Assembly: GCA_022567295.1 (NCBI GenBank)
Contig: JADFHE010000005.1
Location: 47,128 to 111,127, forward strand
Direction: 5' to 3'
Length of the DNA stretch: 64,000 nt
DNA from: Pseudomonadota bacterium
Lineage (GTDB): Bacteria > Pseudomonadota > Gammaproteobacteria > Steroidobacterales > Woeseiaceae
The translations under genes and the position numbers were made by a program. Below, piece by piece: positions 35,140 through 43,746 of the stretch. The notes under the pieces were generated by a model. The model made no database searches, was not told where the DNA came from, and saw only the letters and a program-made list of their open reading frames with translations. Within the stretch, counting starts at the first letter, position 1. The number at the start of each line of letters is the position of its first letter.

Positions 35140-35742
35140 CTAGATTCCATCGTCCGGGTTCAAGGTTCTTTCTGCCAGATCTTCAGGACTCTTTTGCTGC
35201 CATACGGGCCAGTACTTCGTCTGTTTGGATTTGATATTGGCAGCATTCTCATTGAACCAGGCGATCGACTCAGCAGTGTTTTCAACAAACTGGGTTCGTT
35301 CCAGCCAGCCTTGAAATCGTTCTGACGAATATTGAAATTTACCTGCTCCGCCATTGCGAACCGGATGCATGCTGAATCGCGCCTTCCAGGCGCCCATCCG
35401 TGGTGTCACCATCGAATAATAGGTTTTTCCGGCGTCCAGGTTTGCCTGCATGAAATCGGCAGCTTCCGAGACCACCATGAAAACGTGTTCGCCTGGGCTT
35501 ACCGTGTAAGCCAGTTTCGTGTCATTGGAAACGATGCCGACGAATTCCGGCTCTCCCGAAGTGACGTCGAAGACGCTCGACTGGATCGCGCTGCCGACAA
35601 ATGTGGAGCGCAAAAAGACGATTTGAGATTGATCGGCTACGGGTGGGACGAGTTCCTGATTGTCCTGGACCAGCATCTTGCTGGATGCGCAGCCGCTGAG
35701 CAGAATAACAACAGTAGTTAGAATGATTGACTTGGTTTTCAT
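35140..35742 (-). CDS. Putative outer lipoprotein, DUF2846-like
   Basis: The 200-residue protein begins with a lipoprotein leader and lipobox LLSGCASS, so it should be acylated at that cysteine. The body has QSQIVFLRSTFVGSAIQSSVFDV and SPGEHVFMVVSEAADFMQANLDAGKTYY, the pattern of DUF2846-type proteins that carry a carboxypeptidase-regulatory-like fold. Function unknown. GGAGGGAAAGCA precedes the ATG at 35742. It lies upstream of the small secreted protein gene in the same direction, and the two ribosome sites are alike. Confidence 0.7.
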   Translation of the reverse strand: MKTKSIILTTVVILLSGCASSKMLVQDNQELVPPVADQSQIVFLRSTFVGSAIQSSVFDVTSGEPEFVGIVSNDTKLAYTVSPGEHVFMVVSEAADFMQANLDAGKTYYSMVTPRMGAWKARFSMHPVRNGGAGKFQYSSERFQGWLERTQFVENTAESIAWFNENAANIKSKQTKYWPVWQQKSPEDLAERTLNPDDGI

Positions 35743-36108
35743 TGCTTTCCCTCCTGTGCAACTGGATAAGCAATGATCACTATACGCCACCTACAAGGTG
35801 ACAGAATCCGCGGAATTACATATCGATCAGGACGGCTCGGCGATGCGTCCCTGCTGGTCAGCACGCTCGGCAAATCCTTGCTGCCAGCTTGATCGGTGTG
35901 ACGCTGGCGCGACCTGTACGGCCGTGACTTTATACTCAGGGCAGTCTGTTGCCCAGTCGCTGTATTCAGTTGTGACGACATTGTGCTGGTATTCAGGAAA
36001 CTCCGCTACAATGTGTGCCGCTATCGCTGATATTGCCGATATGCTTTAGACTGATTGTCACCGGGCCTGACCGGGTGCAGAAGCGACAAGAATGACAAGG
36101 AGATTCCG
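35743..36108. other. Intergenic region without a convincing gene
   Basis: About 365 bases between the divergent lipoprotein and HiPIP genes. Short frames exist on both strands but have no ribosome site or protein-like composition. A TACAAT hexamer at 36007-36012 could be a -10 element for the HiPIP gene, without a good -35. CACCT-ACA-AGGTG at 35788-35800 is a short palindrome near the lipoprotein promoter region. I see nothing else that I can support. Confidence 0.5.
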
Positions 36109-36432
36109 TTGAGCACAATTCCTCGCCGTAAGTTTATTCAGCTGTCAGCCGTAGCGGCTGCCGGTTGTCTCGCACTGCCCGGCCGTGAAGCACGGGCCGA
36201 CGAATTGCCGCAACTGTCGATTGACGATCCGATGGCGCAGGCGATGAAATACACTCACGATGCATCGAGCGTTGATCCTGCCACGCGGAACAATCCGGCC
36301 GCCGATCAAAATTGCAGCAATTGCGCACTCATTCTAGGAACCGACGGGGAGCATTGGCGTCCATGCTCGATTTTCCCGGGTAAATCGGTCGCAGCGAAAG
36401 GCTGGTGTTCAGTCTGGACGCCGAAATCCTGA
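36109..36432 (+). CDS. High-potential iron-sulfur protein (HiPIP)
   Basis: A TTG start at 36109 lies 6 bases after AAGGAG and gives 107 residues. The leader has a twin-arginine type motif (PRRKFIQLSAVAAAG), so the protein is exported folded with its cluster. Four cysteines follow in the HiPIP pattern: NCSNCALI, RPCSIFPGK and GWCSVW, which bind a [4Fe-4S] cluster. HiPIPs shuttle electrons in the periplasm to cytochrome oxidases or photosynthetic reaction centres; no photosynthesis genes are present, so a respiratory role is likely. A terminator follows. Confidence 0.92.
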   Translation: MSTIPRRKFIQLSAVAAAGCLALPGREARADELPQLSIDDPMAQAMKYTHDASSVDPATRNNPAADQNCSNCALILGTDGEHWRPCSIFPGKSVAAKGWCSVWTPKS

Positions 36433-36456
36433 TCAACTGGCTGTAAAGCCCATTGG

Positions 36457-36483
36457 AACGCCGGTCTTTGAGCCGGCGTTTTT
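36457..36483 (+). terminator. Rho-independent terminator after the HiPIP gene
   Basis: AACGCCGG (36457-36464) pairs perfectly with CCGGCGTT (36473-36480) across an 8-base loop, followed directly by a run of five T. It lies 24 bases past the HiPIP stop. Confidence 0.85.
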
Positions 36484-36510
36484 GTGTGTACAATGCGCGG
36501 CTGTACACAC
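36484..36510. promoter_or_regulatory. Perfect 9-bp inverted repeat, probable operator before the aminotransferase
   Basis: GTGTGTACA (36484-36492) and TGTACACAC (36502-36510) are exact complements with a 9-base spacer. A TACAAT -10-like hexamer (36489-36494) overlaps the left arm, and TTTGAG (36467-36472) lies 16 bases before it, inside the terminator loop. A bound regulator would cover the -10 region. Confidence 0.5.
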
Positions 36511-36541
36511 CACATACACGTCGTTGTAGCGGAGACATCCC

Positions 36542-37732
36542 TTGTTTGAGTCACTATCGGCCGCTTCCGCGGATGCCATTCTTGGGCTGATTGCGGAACA
36601 CAAGAATGACCCACGTCCCGAGAAAATCGACCTCGGCGTCGGCGTGTACCGGTCAGCAGCGGGCGACACGCCGATACTCGATGTGGTCAAGAAGGCGGAG
36701 CAACTACTGCTCGACACGCAGGTCAGCAAGGCGTACATCGGTACGGCCGGGGCGGCCGATTTCAACGCGGCAATGCAAGCATTAACGTTCGGAGATTCGA
36801 GCACCGAAGAGCGACTCTCGACGATTCAGACGCCGGGTGGCTCAGGTTCGCTTCGAGTTGCTGCCGGTTTGATCCTGCGAGCGTCTCCAGGTGCGACCGT
36901 TTGGACCAGCGAACCCACGTGGGCCAATCACATTCCATTGCTCGGCGGGGCCGGGCTGGCGCTGCAGTCTTATCCGTACTACGACGCCGAGAATCACGTC
37001 ATCAAGATTGACGCGATGCTCGATACGCTGCGATCGGCCGCGGCCGGCGATATTGTTCTCTTGCACGCCTGTTGTCACAACCCGTCCGGTCTGGATCCGT
37101 CCGTTGATGAGTGGGGAGCGATTTCCGACATCATCGCCGAACGCGACCTGGTGCCATTTATCGACATGGCGTATCAGGGATTCGCCGCAGATCTCGACAC
37201 GGATGCGTACGCCATTCGCCACATGGCTCAACGCGTTCCTGAAATGATCGTTGCGACGTCCTGTTCAAAGAATTTCGGCTTGTATCGCGACCGTGTTGGA
37301 ACGCTGTCGATTCTGTCAGCCGACAGTAAAGCCAGCGACATCGTCAATAGTCAGGTGAATAATGTCGTGCGCACTATCTATTCGGTTCCACCGGATCATG
37401 GCGCGGCCGTGGTTGGCCTGATTTTAGGTAATGATGAGCTGCGTGGCGCCTGGTTGAACGAATTAACTGAAATGCGTGACCGCCTTCGCCATATGCGTGT
37501 GCTGCTCAACGATGAACTTGTTGCAAAGGCGCCGGATTACAATTTTTCGCACCTCGTTCGCGCCACCGGCATGTTCTGTTTCCTTGGTGTAACGGCCGCG
37601 CAGGTCGCCCGGCTCAAGAAGGACTTCGGCATCTATATGGTCGATTCAGGTCGCATCAATATCGCCGGTATAACGCCTGACAACGTAAGTTATCTCGCCG
37701 CTTCGATTGCTGCCACGCTGCAAGCCGGGTAA
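36542..37732 (+). CDS. Class I aromatic/aspartate aminotransferase
   Basis: The 396-residue PLP enzyme matches the AspC/TyrB group: DLGVGVYRSAAGDTPILD near the N-terminus, LLHACCHNPSGLDP, and the Schiff-base lysine in TSCSKNFGLYRDRVG. It moves the amino group between aspartate or aromatic amino acids and 2-oxoglutarate. The TTG start at 36542 lies 7 bases after GGAG (36531-36534), which supports the rare codon. An inverted repeat upstream suggests dedicated control. Aspartate versus tyrosine preference cannot be settled from sequence. Confidence 0.9.
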   Translation: MFESLSAASADAILGLIAEHKNDPRPEKIDLGVGVYRSAAGDTPILDVVKKAEQLLLDTQVSKAYIGTAGAADFNAAMQALTFGDSSTEERLSTIQTPGGSGSLRVAAGLILRASPGATVWTSEPTWANHIPLLGGAGLALQSYPYYDAENHVIKIDAMLDTLRSAAAGDIVLLHACCHNPSGLDPSVDEWGAISDIIAERDLVPFIDMAYQGFAADLDTDAYAIRHMAQRVPEMIVATSCSKNFGLYRDRVGTLSILSADSKASDIVNSQVNNVVRTIYSVPPDHGAAVVGLILGNDELRGAWLNELTEMRDRLRHMRVLLNDELVAKAPDYNFSHLVRATGMFCFLGVTAAQVARLKKDFGIYMVDSGRINIAGITPDNVSYLAASIAATLQAG

Positions 37733-37737
37733 AGGGT

Positions 37738-38235
37738 TCAGTCAGGAGCCGGCTGCCAGATAATGCGGCTCTTCTGGCTGATGCCCAGGCGCCGTGCCGT
37801 TCCGGCGTTGAGTTCCAATACAAACGTCACAGGTTCAGTGGAACTTATGGTCGCGAGCGACAAAGGCTGAGTATCGTGGCTAACCGATGAGACCGTGCCG
37901 TCGCTTCTTGCGAATATCATATCCAGCGACAGGTAGGTATTCTTCATCCACATCGAATGATTGTCGCTGACATCGTAGACAAACAACATTCCCCTGTCTG
38001 CCGGCATCTTGCGGACGAACATTAGTCCGCGACGTTGTTGTTCCGGCTCGATCGCCAGATACACGGTAAATTCATGGTGGGAACCGTCATCCGTTTCGAT
38101 GACCAGTGTATCGGTCTCAAAGTTATCATCGAGTTCAGGAACTCCGGCCGAAATCGTCTCGACTGGCGATCGGCACGATGCAAGTCCCAGAAAAACAGCA
38201 CAAATAATGACGGTAGTTACCCGGGTTGTCGTCAT
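37738..38235 (-). CDS. DUF192 lipoprotein-like secreted protein
   Basis: The 165-residue product from the ATG at 38235 (after AGGAA) has a hydrophobic leader ending in LGLASCRS, a possible lipobox. The DUF192 core follows: the EQQRRGLMFVRKMPADRGMLFVYD pattern, HSMWMKNTYLSLDMIF and a C-terminal VLELNAGTARRLGI. DUF192 proteins are small periplasmic proteins of unknown function. It converges with the aminotransferase gene, 5 bases apart. Confidence 0.85.
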   Translation of the reverse strand: MTTTRVTTVIICAVFLGLASCRSPVETISAGVPELDDNFETDTLVIETDDGSHHEFTVYLAIEPEQQRRGLMFVRKMPADRGMLFVYDVSDNHSMWMKNTYLSLDMIFARSDGTVSSVSHDTQPLSLATISSTEPVTFVLELNAGTARRLGISQKSRIIWQPAPD

Positions 38236-38466
38236 TTCCTGTTCCATTTTAGAGTCGCTGTCAAAAATAAATCCGGTATGGATACGGACGCATTACCGTT
38301 CACTTCGCCCAGCGGTGCCAAAAAGAGCGGTCTGAGAACGAGTAATCCTTGCGCGAAAAGTCGCTTATGGGCAGCTTGGTGCAATGCTTTCGAATTCGTC
38401 CGGCCGGCATTGGGGCCAATACTACTCAAGATATGCCAGATTGTGAGGAAAAAATGATGCGACTGG

Positions 38467-38495
38467 TTGGTCTTCCCACGCATCCTCTCTAGAAT
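38467..38495 (+). promoter_or_regulatory. Sigma-70-like promoter of the MoxR-Bat operon
   Basis: TTGGTC (38467-38472), a 17-base spacer and TAGAAT (38490-38495) lie 30 bases before the moxR ATG; CGGAGG with a 5-base gap precedes that ATG. Spacing and position are good. The 38236-38466 stretch upstream holds only a doubtful 59-codon frame. Confidence 0.5.
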
Positions 38496-38525
38496 GGCAC
38501 GCCGCCGTATCCTTCGGAGGAACAA

Positions 38526-39493
<968 letters not shown>

Positions 39494-39494
<1 letters not shown>

Positions 39495-40432
39495 TGGTCC
39501 GGCTCGATCACATACCCGAAGACGCATCACCGGTCAGCGTGAGTCAGGCTGGGCTGATTCGTCTCAATGGTCCTGCCAGAGCTATCGCGCTCGATGTGTT
39601 GCGAGTTAAGTCGTTGCAAACCGGGGCCTATGTTTCGCATTTCCGCGGTCGCGGTATGGAATTCGACGAATCGCGTCCGTATCAGCCCGGCGACGATCCT
39701 CGCAGCATCGACTGGCGAGTAACCGCACGCAGCACGACGGCGTATACAAAGTTGTTCCGTGAAGAGCGCGAAAGGCCGGTCCTCGTCGTCGTGGACCTGC
39801 GAGCGAATATGCATTTCGCAACGCGCGGCTGTTTCAAGTCCGTCAACGCGAGTCGAACGGCTGCGCTATTGTCGTGGGCAGCACATCATCGCGGCGATCG
39901 ACTCGGCGGTCTGATATTTGGCGACACGACACACCGTGAGCTGAAGCCTCGCCTGGGTCGTCGGGCAGCACTGCGCTACGTACATGAACTGGCTCAGCAT
40001 CCGGACTGGACGAAGCGCGGCGCCCCAAAGGGCTCTGACCCCTTTGCGCAGGCCATGTCTTCTTTGCGGCGAGTGGCAAGACCGGGCAGCCTGGTAGTGG
40101 TTATCAGCGACTTCATCGGGTTTTCCCGCGCCGCTCAGTCGTATCTCTCGAGCGTGGCGCGTCACAACGAGGTCCTCGCCGTCTTCTTGAATGATCCGCT
40201 GGAAAAAAAGCTGCCGCCGCCCGGCCGCTATCGCATCGTATCGCCTGATGACGAATTGTCGATCGACACCTTCGCTGCGGCCGCACGGCGGGACTACGAA
40301 CACGAGTTTGCAGAACGGGCACAGGAACTCGAGGCGTTTTGTCACCGTTACGGTGTGCACCTGATGCCGATGTCGACCGATGACGACCCGGTTGCCATGT
40401 TGCAAACTGCGTTAGGGCGCAGGACTCACTAA
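39494..40432 (+). CDS. DUF58 domain protein (VWA-like)
   Basis: The 312-residue cytoplasmic protein has the DUF58 core: SHFRGRGMEFDESRPYQPGDDPRSIDWRVTARS, PVLVVVDLRANMHFAT with a partly kept MIDAS-like site, and VVVISDFIGFSR. DUF58 proteins are constant partners of MoxR ATPases. The coding sequence contains a 19-base hairpin motif (40027-40045), read as PKGSDPF, which looks inserted compared with the smooth flanks. GTG start; its stop overlaps the next ATG (TAATG). Confidence 0.9.
40027..40045. repeat. 19-base hairpin motif, copy 2 (inside the DUF58 gene)
   Basis: AAAGGGCTCTGACCCCTTT, with CAAAGGG (40026-40032) pairing with CCCTTTG (40040-40046). It differs by one base from the copy in hutI at 6746-6764 and has the same plus-strand orientation. 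The reading frame stays intact. Confidence 0.5.
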
Positions 40433-40923
40433 TGGATCCTGGCCAACTTCCTTTACGCGATTTACACCTGCCCGAAGCCATCGGCTGGTGGCCGCTGGCG
40501 GCTGGCTGGTGGGTGATTATTTTTCTCGTGCTGGCGGGGTTCGGCTGGCTGTTAATACGTGCTTGGCGGCAGCGCCGGTTCAATGCACCTCGTCGTTATG
40601 CCATGCGCGAGCTGGCAAGCGCTGAGGCCGCGTACCTTACGCACCGAAACGTCGTAACGCTTGGGCAACAGGTATCAGAATTGCTGCGTCGCAGCATGCT
40701 CGCCTACGCACCCCGGCACGAAGTTGCGGCGCTCACGGGCGAAGCATGGCTTGACTGGCTGGATCGCGATCTTCCGCTGCCGTATTTCCACACAGAAGGT
40801 GGCAAGAGCTTGTTGCAGCTACCGTACCGGGACCCGCTAACAGACATCGGTGAGGTCGATATTAATGCGTTGTTGGCGGCTGCAAGAATGCGTCTTGCAA
40901 CGCCGGTCAGTGGAACGGGCTGA
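40432..40923 (+). CDS. DUF4381 single-pass membrane protein
   Basis: The 163-residue protein has one membrane helix (WWPLAAGWWVIIFLVLAGFGWLL, about residues 15-40), then a basic region RAWRQRRFNAPRRYAMRELAS and a helical domain. DUF4381 proteins lie between DUF58 and BatA genes in this type of operon; they probably anchor part of the complex to the inner membrane. The start and stop both share bases with neighbours (TAATG and TGATG). Confidence 0.85.
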   Translation: MDPGQLPLRDLHLPEAIGWWPLAAGWWVIIFLVLAGFGWLLIRAWRQRRFNAPRRYAMRELASAEAAYLTHRNVVTLGQQVSELLRRSMLAYAPRHEVAALTGEAWLDWLDRDLPLPYFHTEGGKSLLQLPYRDPLTDIGEVDINALLAAARMRLATPVSGTG

Positions 40924-41957
40924 TGTGGTCGCTCGCCTGGCCCTGGGTATTGCTGACTCTGCCATTGCCGCTGGTATTTCACCATTTCCTCGCCGAGGCC
41001 AAGGGACTATCGGAGGCCGGCCTGCGCGTACCCAGCATCGACAGCTTTGCCACACTGAAAGATCGGTCCGGGACAGAGCAGTTTTTCAATTGGCGTTTCT
41101 GGGCTGCGGCACTGGCGTGGTTGTTGCTGGTTGTCGCTGCGGCCCGCCCGGAACGCATCGGTGAGGAACTTGATGTTCCTGTCGCGGGCCGCAACCTGAT
41201 GCTGGCTGTGGATCTGTCCGGCAGTATGGACCAGAAAGACTTCGAACTGGCTGGGCTTCGCGTCGACCGGCTAACGGCGACCAAGGCGGTGGCGAGCGAC
41301 TTCATCGAACGCCGCGAAGGCGATCGAATCGGGCTCATCCTGTTCGGCGAACGTGCTTATTTACAGGTCCCTCTTACGCTCGACAGGGAAACCGTCAACA
41401 TCCTGCTGATGGAGTCGTTCATTGGCCTCGCTGGTGAGAAAACGGCTATCGGTGACGCCATTACTCTCGCAGTCCGGCGCATTTATGAACAGAAAAAAGA
41501 TGAGGGTGATCAGGTGCTCGTTCTGCTGACCGACGGCGCCAACACAGCCGGCGAGGTGCCGCCGCTAAAAGCGGCGGAGCTCGCCCGGCAGGTGGGGCTC
41601 CGAATCTACACAATCGGAATCGGTGCGGAACAACTTGAGGTGTCATCGCTGATCGGCGGTCGACGCCGTATCAATCCATCAGCGGATCTTGATGAAGAAA
41701 CGCTAACGCAGATTGCGCAGCTGACCGGGGGTCACTACTTCCGTGCGACCGACACGGCGAGTCTGCAGGACATTTACAAACTCGTCGATGAACTCGAACC
41801 GGTCGAGGAGCCGGAGTCAGGCTTCCGGCCCGTGAAGTCCTACTACCCTTATCCACTGGGCCTGGCGTTCGCATTGGTCGCGCTGCTGTGTCTGGTCAGC
41901 CTGATGCAGAGGTTCGCGCGACGAAGAGTTGCCGAGGTGCAGACCCATGCCGGCTGA
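40923..41957 (+). CDS. BatA-like VWA domain membrane protein
   Basis: The 344-residue protein has an N-terminal membrane helix, a second helix near residue 60 (FWAAALAWLLLVVAA), a von Willebrand A domain (about 90-280) with an intact MIDAS DLSGSMDQKD and LLTDGANTAGE, and a C-terminal helix (about 310-330). Bat proteins are linked to oxygen tolerance and envelope stress in Bacteroides and spirochetes. The VWA faces the periplasm by prediction. Its end overlaps the next gene by 11 bases. Confidence 0.88.
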   Translation: MWSLAWPWVLLTLPLPLVFHHFLAEAKGLSEAGLRVPSIDSFATLKDRSGTEQFFNWRFWAAALAWLLLVVAAARPERIGEELDVPVAGRNLMLAVDLSGSMDQKDFELAGLRVDRLTATKAVASDFIERREGDRIGLILFGERAYLQVPLTLDRETVNILLMESFIGLAGEKTAIGDAITLAVRRIYEQKKDEGDQVLVLLTDGANTAGEVPPLKAAELARQVGLRIYTIGIGAEQLEVSSLIGGRRRINPSADLDEETLTQIAQLTGGHYFRATDTASLQDIYKLVDELEPVEEPESGFRPVKSYYPYPLGLAFALVALLCLVSLMQRFARRRVAEVQTHAG

Positions 41958-43746
41958 GTTTCATTGGCTGCGCCCGGAGTGGTTGTTCGCAGTGCCGATA
42001 ATCGTGCTGCTCGCTGCATTACTGGCGCGCGGCAAATTGGGACCGGGCAACTGGCGATCCGTTATCGATCCTGCGCTCATGCCGTTCGTTTTATCCCGCG
42101 ATCCGGGTCGTGGCACCGATCATCGCTGGTGGCTGCTGGGACTCGGCGGTGTGATAGCGGCAGTCGCACTGGCGGGTCCCGCCTGGCAACGAATCGAACA
42201 ACCCGTCTTTCGTGCTGCACAGGCACTCGTCGTCGCACTGGATTTGTCGAAATCCATGGATGCGCAGGATGTCGCGCCCAGTCGTCTGCGGCGCGCCAAG
42301 CTCAAGATCTTAGACCTGCTTGAACGTCGCGAAAGCGGCCAGACGGCGCTAGTGGTTTACTCAGCAAACGCTTTCACCGTCACACCACTGACAACCGATA
42401 CGGACACCATTGCGGCGCTCGTTAACAGTTTGGGCACCGACATCATGCCGAGTCGTGGCAGTTATCCTGAAGTCGCGATCAACAAGGGCGAACGGCTGCT
42501 CAAACAGGCGAACGCCGGATTCGGCGAGGTGCTTTTGATCACCGATGGTGGTTCGTCACCGGCCGCTGAAAATGCCGCGCGGCGGCTCCGGTCGGCCGGT
42601 TACACATTGTCCGTTCTGGGTGTCGGTACGAAGAATGGCGCTCCGATTCCGCGGGTCGCCGGCGGCTTCGTAACAGATAACCGTGGCAAAATAGCAGTGA
42701 CCAGGCTGGAAGTGAGTGGCTTGCAAGCGCTTGCTGCGACTGGCGGTGGTCGCTACGCCCAATTAACGGCGGACGACGGCGATCTCGATCTGCTGCTAGG
42801 TGGGGAAATTTCCGGCGCAGGGGTTGTATCGGGCAACGATGTTCTGGTGATCGATCGCTGGCGCGAGGAAGGCCCATGGTTGCTGTTGCTGCTCTTGCCA
42901 CTGGCCGCATTGGCGTTTCGCCGTGGCTGGGTGCTGGTTGCATTCATAATTATTGTTCCGGCGCCGCAGTCTGCGTATGCAGCGCCCTGGAACGACCTCT
43001 GGTTAAACAAGGATCAGCAGGCCGAGCGGCAGCTCGCAGCGGGCAATGCCGATGCCGCGGCCGCACTATTTGAAAACGCGGACTGGCAGGCAGTTGCGCA
43101 GTATCGGGCCGGGGACTATGCATCCAGCGCTGAGGGATTTGCCCAAAAAGGTGATACCGGCAGTCTCTATAATCTTGGCAACGCGATGGCGTTTCAGGGC
43201 GAGCTCGATTCCGCAATCGATGCGTATGCACAGGTGCTCGAAGTCGAGCCGGATAACGCGGATGCTCAATATAACCTCGAGCTTGTGAAGGCCCTTAAGG
43301 AGCAACAGCAACAGAGTCAAGGCGGCGATCAACAGTCGACCGGGAATCCGGGTGGGGAGGGCGAGCAATCGGCCGCTGACAGTCAGCCGGATCAGCAGGG
43401 CGACGAAGGTGAATTACCGTCCGACAGCGACGCGCAGGAAGGTGATTCCTCGCGGAACCGCAACGAAGCAGTGAGCGAGGAGGACCTGCGGGCGCTGCAG
43501 GAAGAGTTGCGGCGCGCCGCTGAGGCCGCTGGAGCTGGCGAGGCGCCGCAGCAGCTATCGGAAGCCGAACTCGCAGACCTCAGGGAACAGCAAGAACAGC
43601 AGCAGGCGATGGAGCAGTGGCTGCGACGCGTACCGGATGATCCCGGTGGTTTGTTGCGCAGGAAGTTCAGGCATCAGTACCAGCTCTCCGGCACAGATCA
43701 GGACGGGAACAGTATTTGGCCCGACAACGAGCAACAGCCGTGGTAA
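41947..43746 (+). CDS. BatB/BatC fusion: VWA plus TPR membrane protein
   Basis: This 599-residue protein joins two parts that are separate genes in some bacteria. Residues about 1-330 are BatB-like: two N-terminal helices, a VWA domain with ALDLSKSMDAQD as MIDAS, and a helix near 310. Residues about 345-470 hold TPRs (YNLGNAMAFQGELDSAIDAYAQVLEVEP), followed by a long Gln/Asp/Glu-rich low-complexity stretch (about 460-520) and a C-terminal RRAAEAAGAGEAPQQLSEAE region. It sits between BatA and BatD genes. I start at the ATG at 41947; the longer frame lies in batA. Confidence 0.87.
   Translation: MPAEFHWLRPEWLFAVPIIVLLAALLARGKLGPGNWRSVIDPALMPFVLSRDPGRGTDHRWWLLGLGGVIAAVALAGPAWQRIEQPVFRAAQALVVALDLSKSMDAQDVAPSRLRRAKLKILDLLERRESGQTALVVYSANAFTVTPLTTDTDTIAALVNSLGTDIMPSRGSYPEVAINKGERLLKQANAGFGEVLLITDGGSSPAAENAARRLRSAGYTLSVLGVGTKNGAPIPRVAGGFVTDNRGKIAVTRLEVSGLQALAATGGGRYAQLTADDGDLDLLLGGEISGAGVVSGNDVLVIDRWREEGPWLLLLLLPLAALAFRRGWVLVAFIIIVPAPQSAYAAPWNDLWLNKDQQAERQLAAGNADAAAALFENADWQAVAQYRAGDYASSAEGFAQKGDTGSLYNLGNAMAFQGELDSAIDAYAQVLEVEPDNADAQYNLELVKALKEQQQQSQGGDQQSTGNPGGEGEQSAADSQPDQQGDEGELPSDSDAQEGDSSRNRNEAVSEEDLRALQEELRRAAEAAGAGEAPQQLSEAELADLREQQEQQQAMEQWLRRVPDDPGGLLRRKFRHQYQLSGTDQDGNSIWPDNEQQPW

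Noticed and set aside
35798..36049. Short frames on both strands between the lipoprotein and HiPIP genes
   Set aside because: They overlap each other, lack ribosome sites and read as low-quality protein; better left as intergenic.
38278..38457. A 59-codon plus-strand frame before the MoxR operon
   Set aside because: No ribosome site, no recognisable motif, and it lies just ahead of a good promoter; the composition is not convincing.
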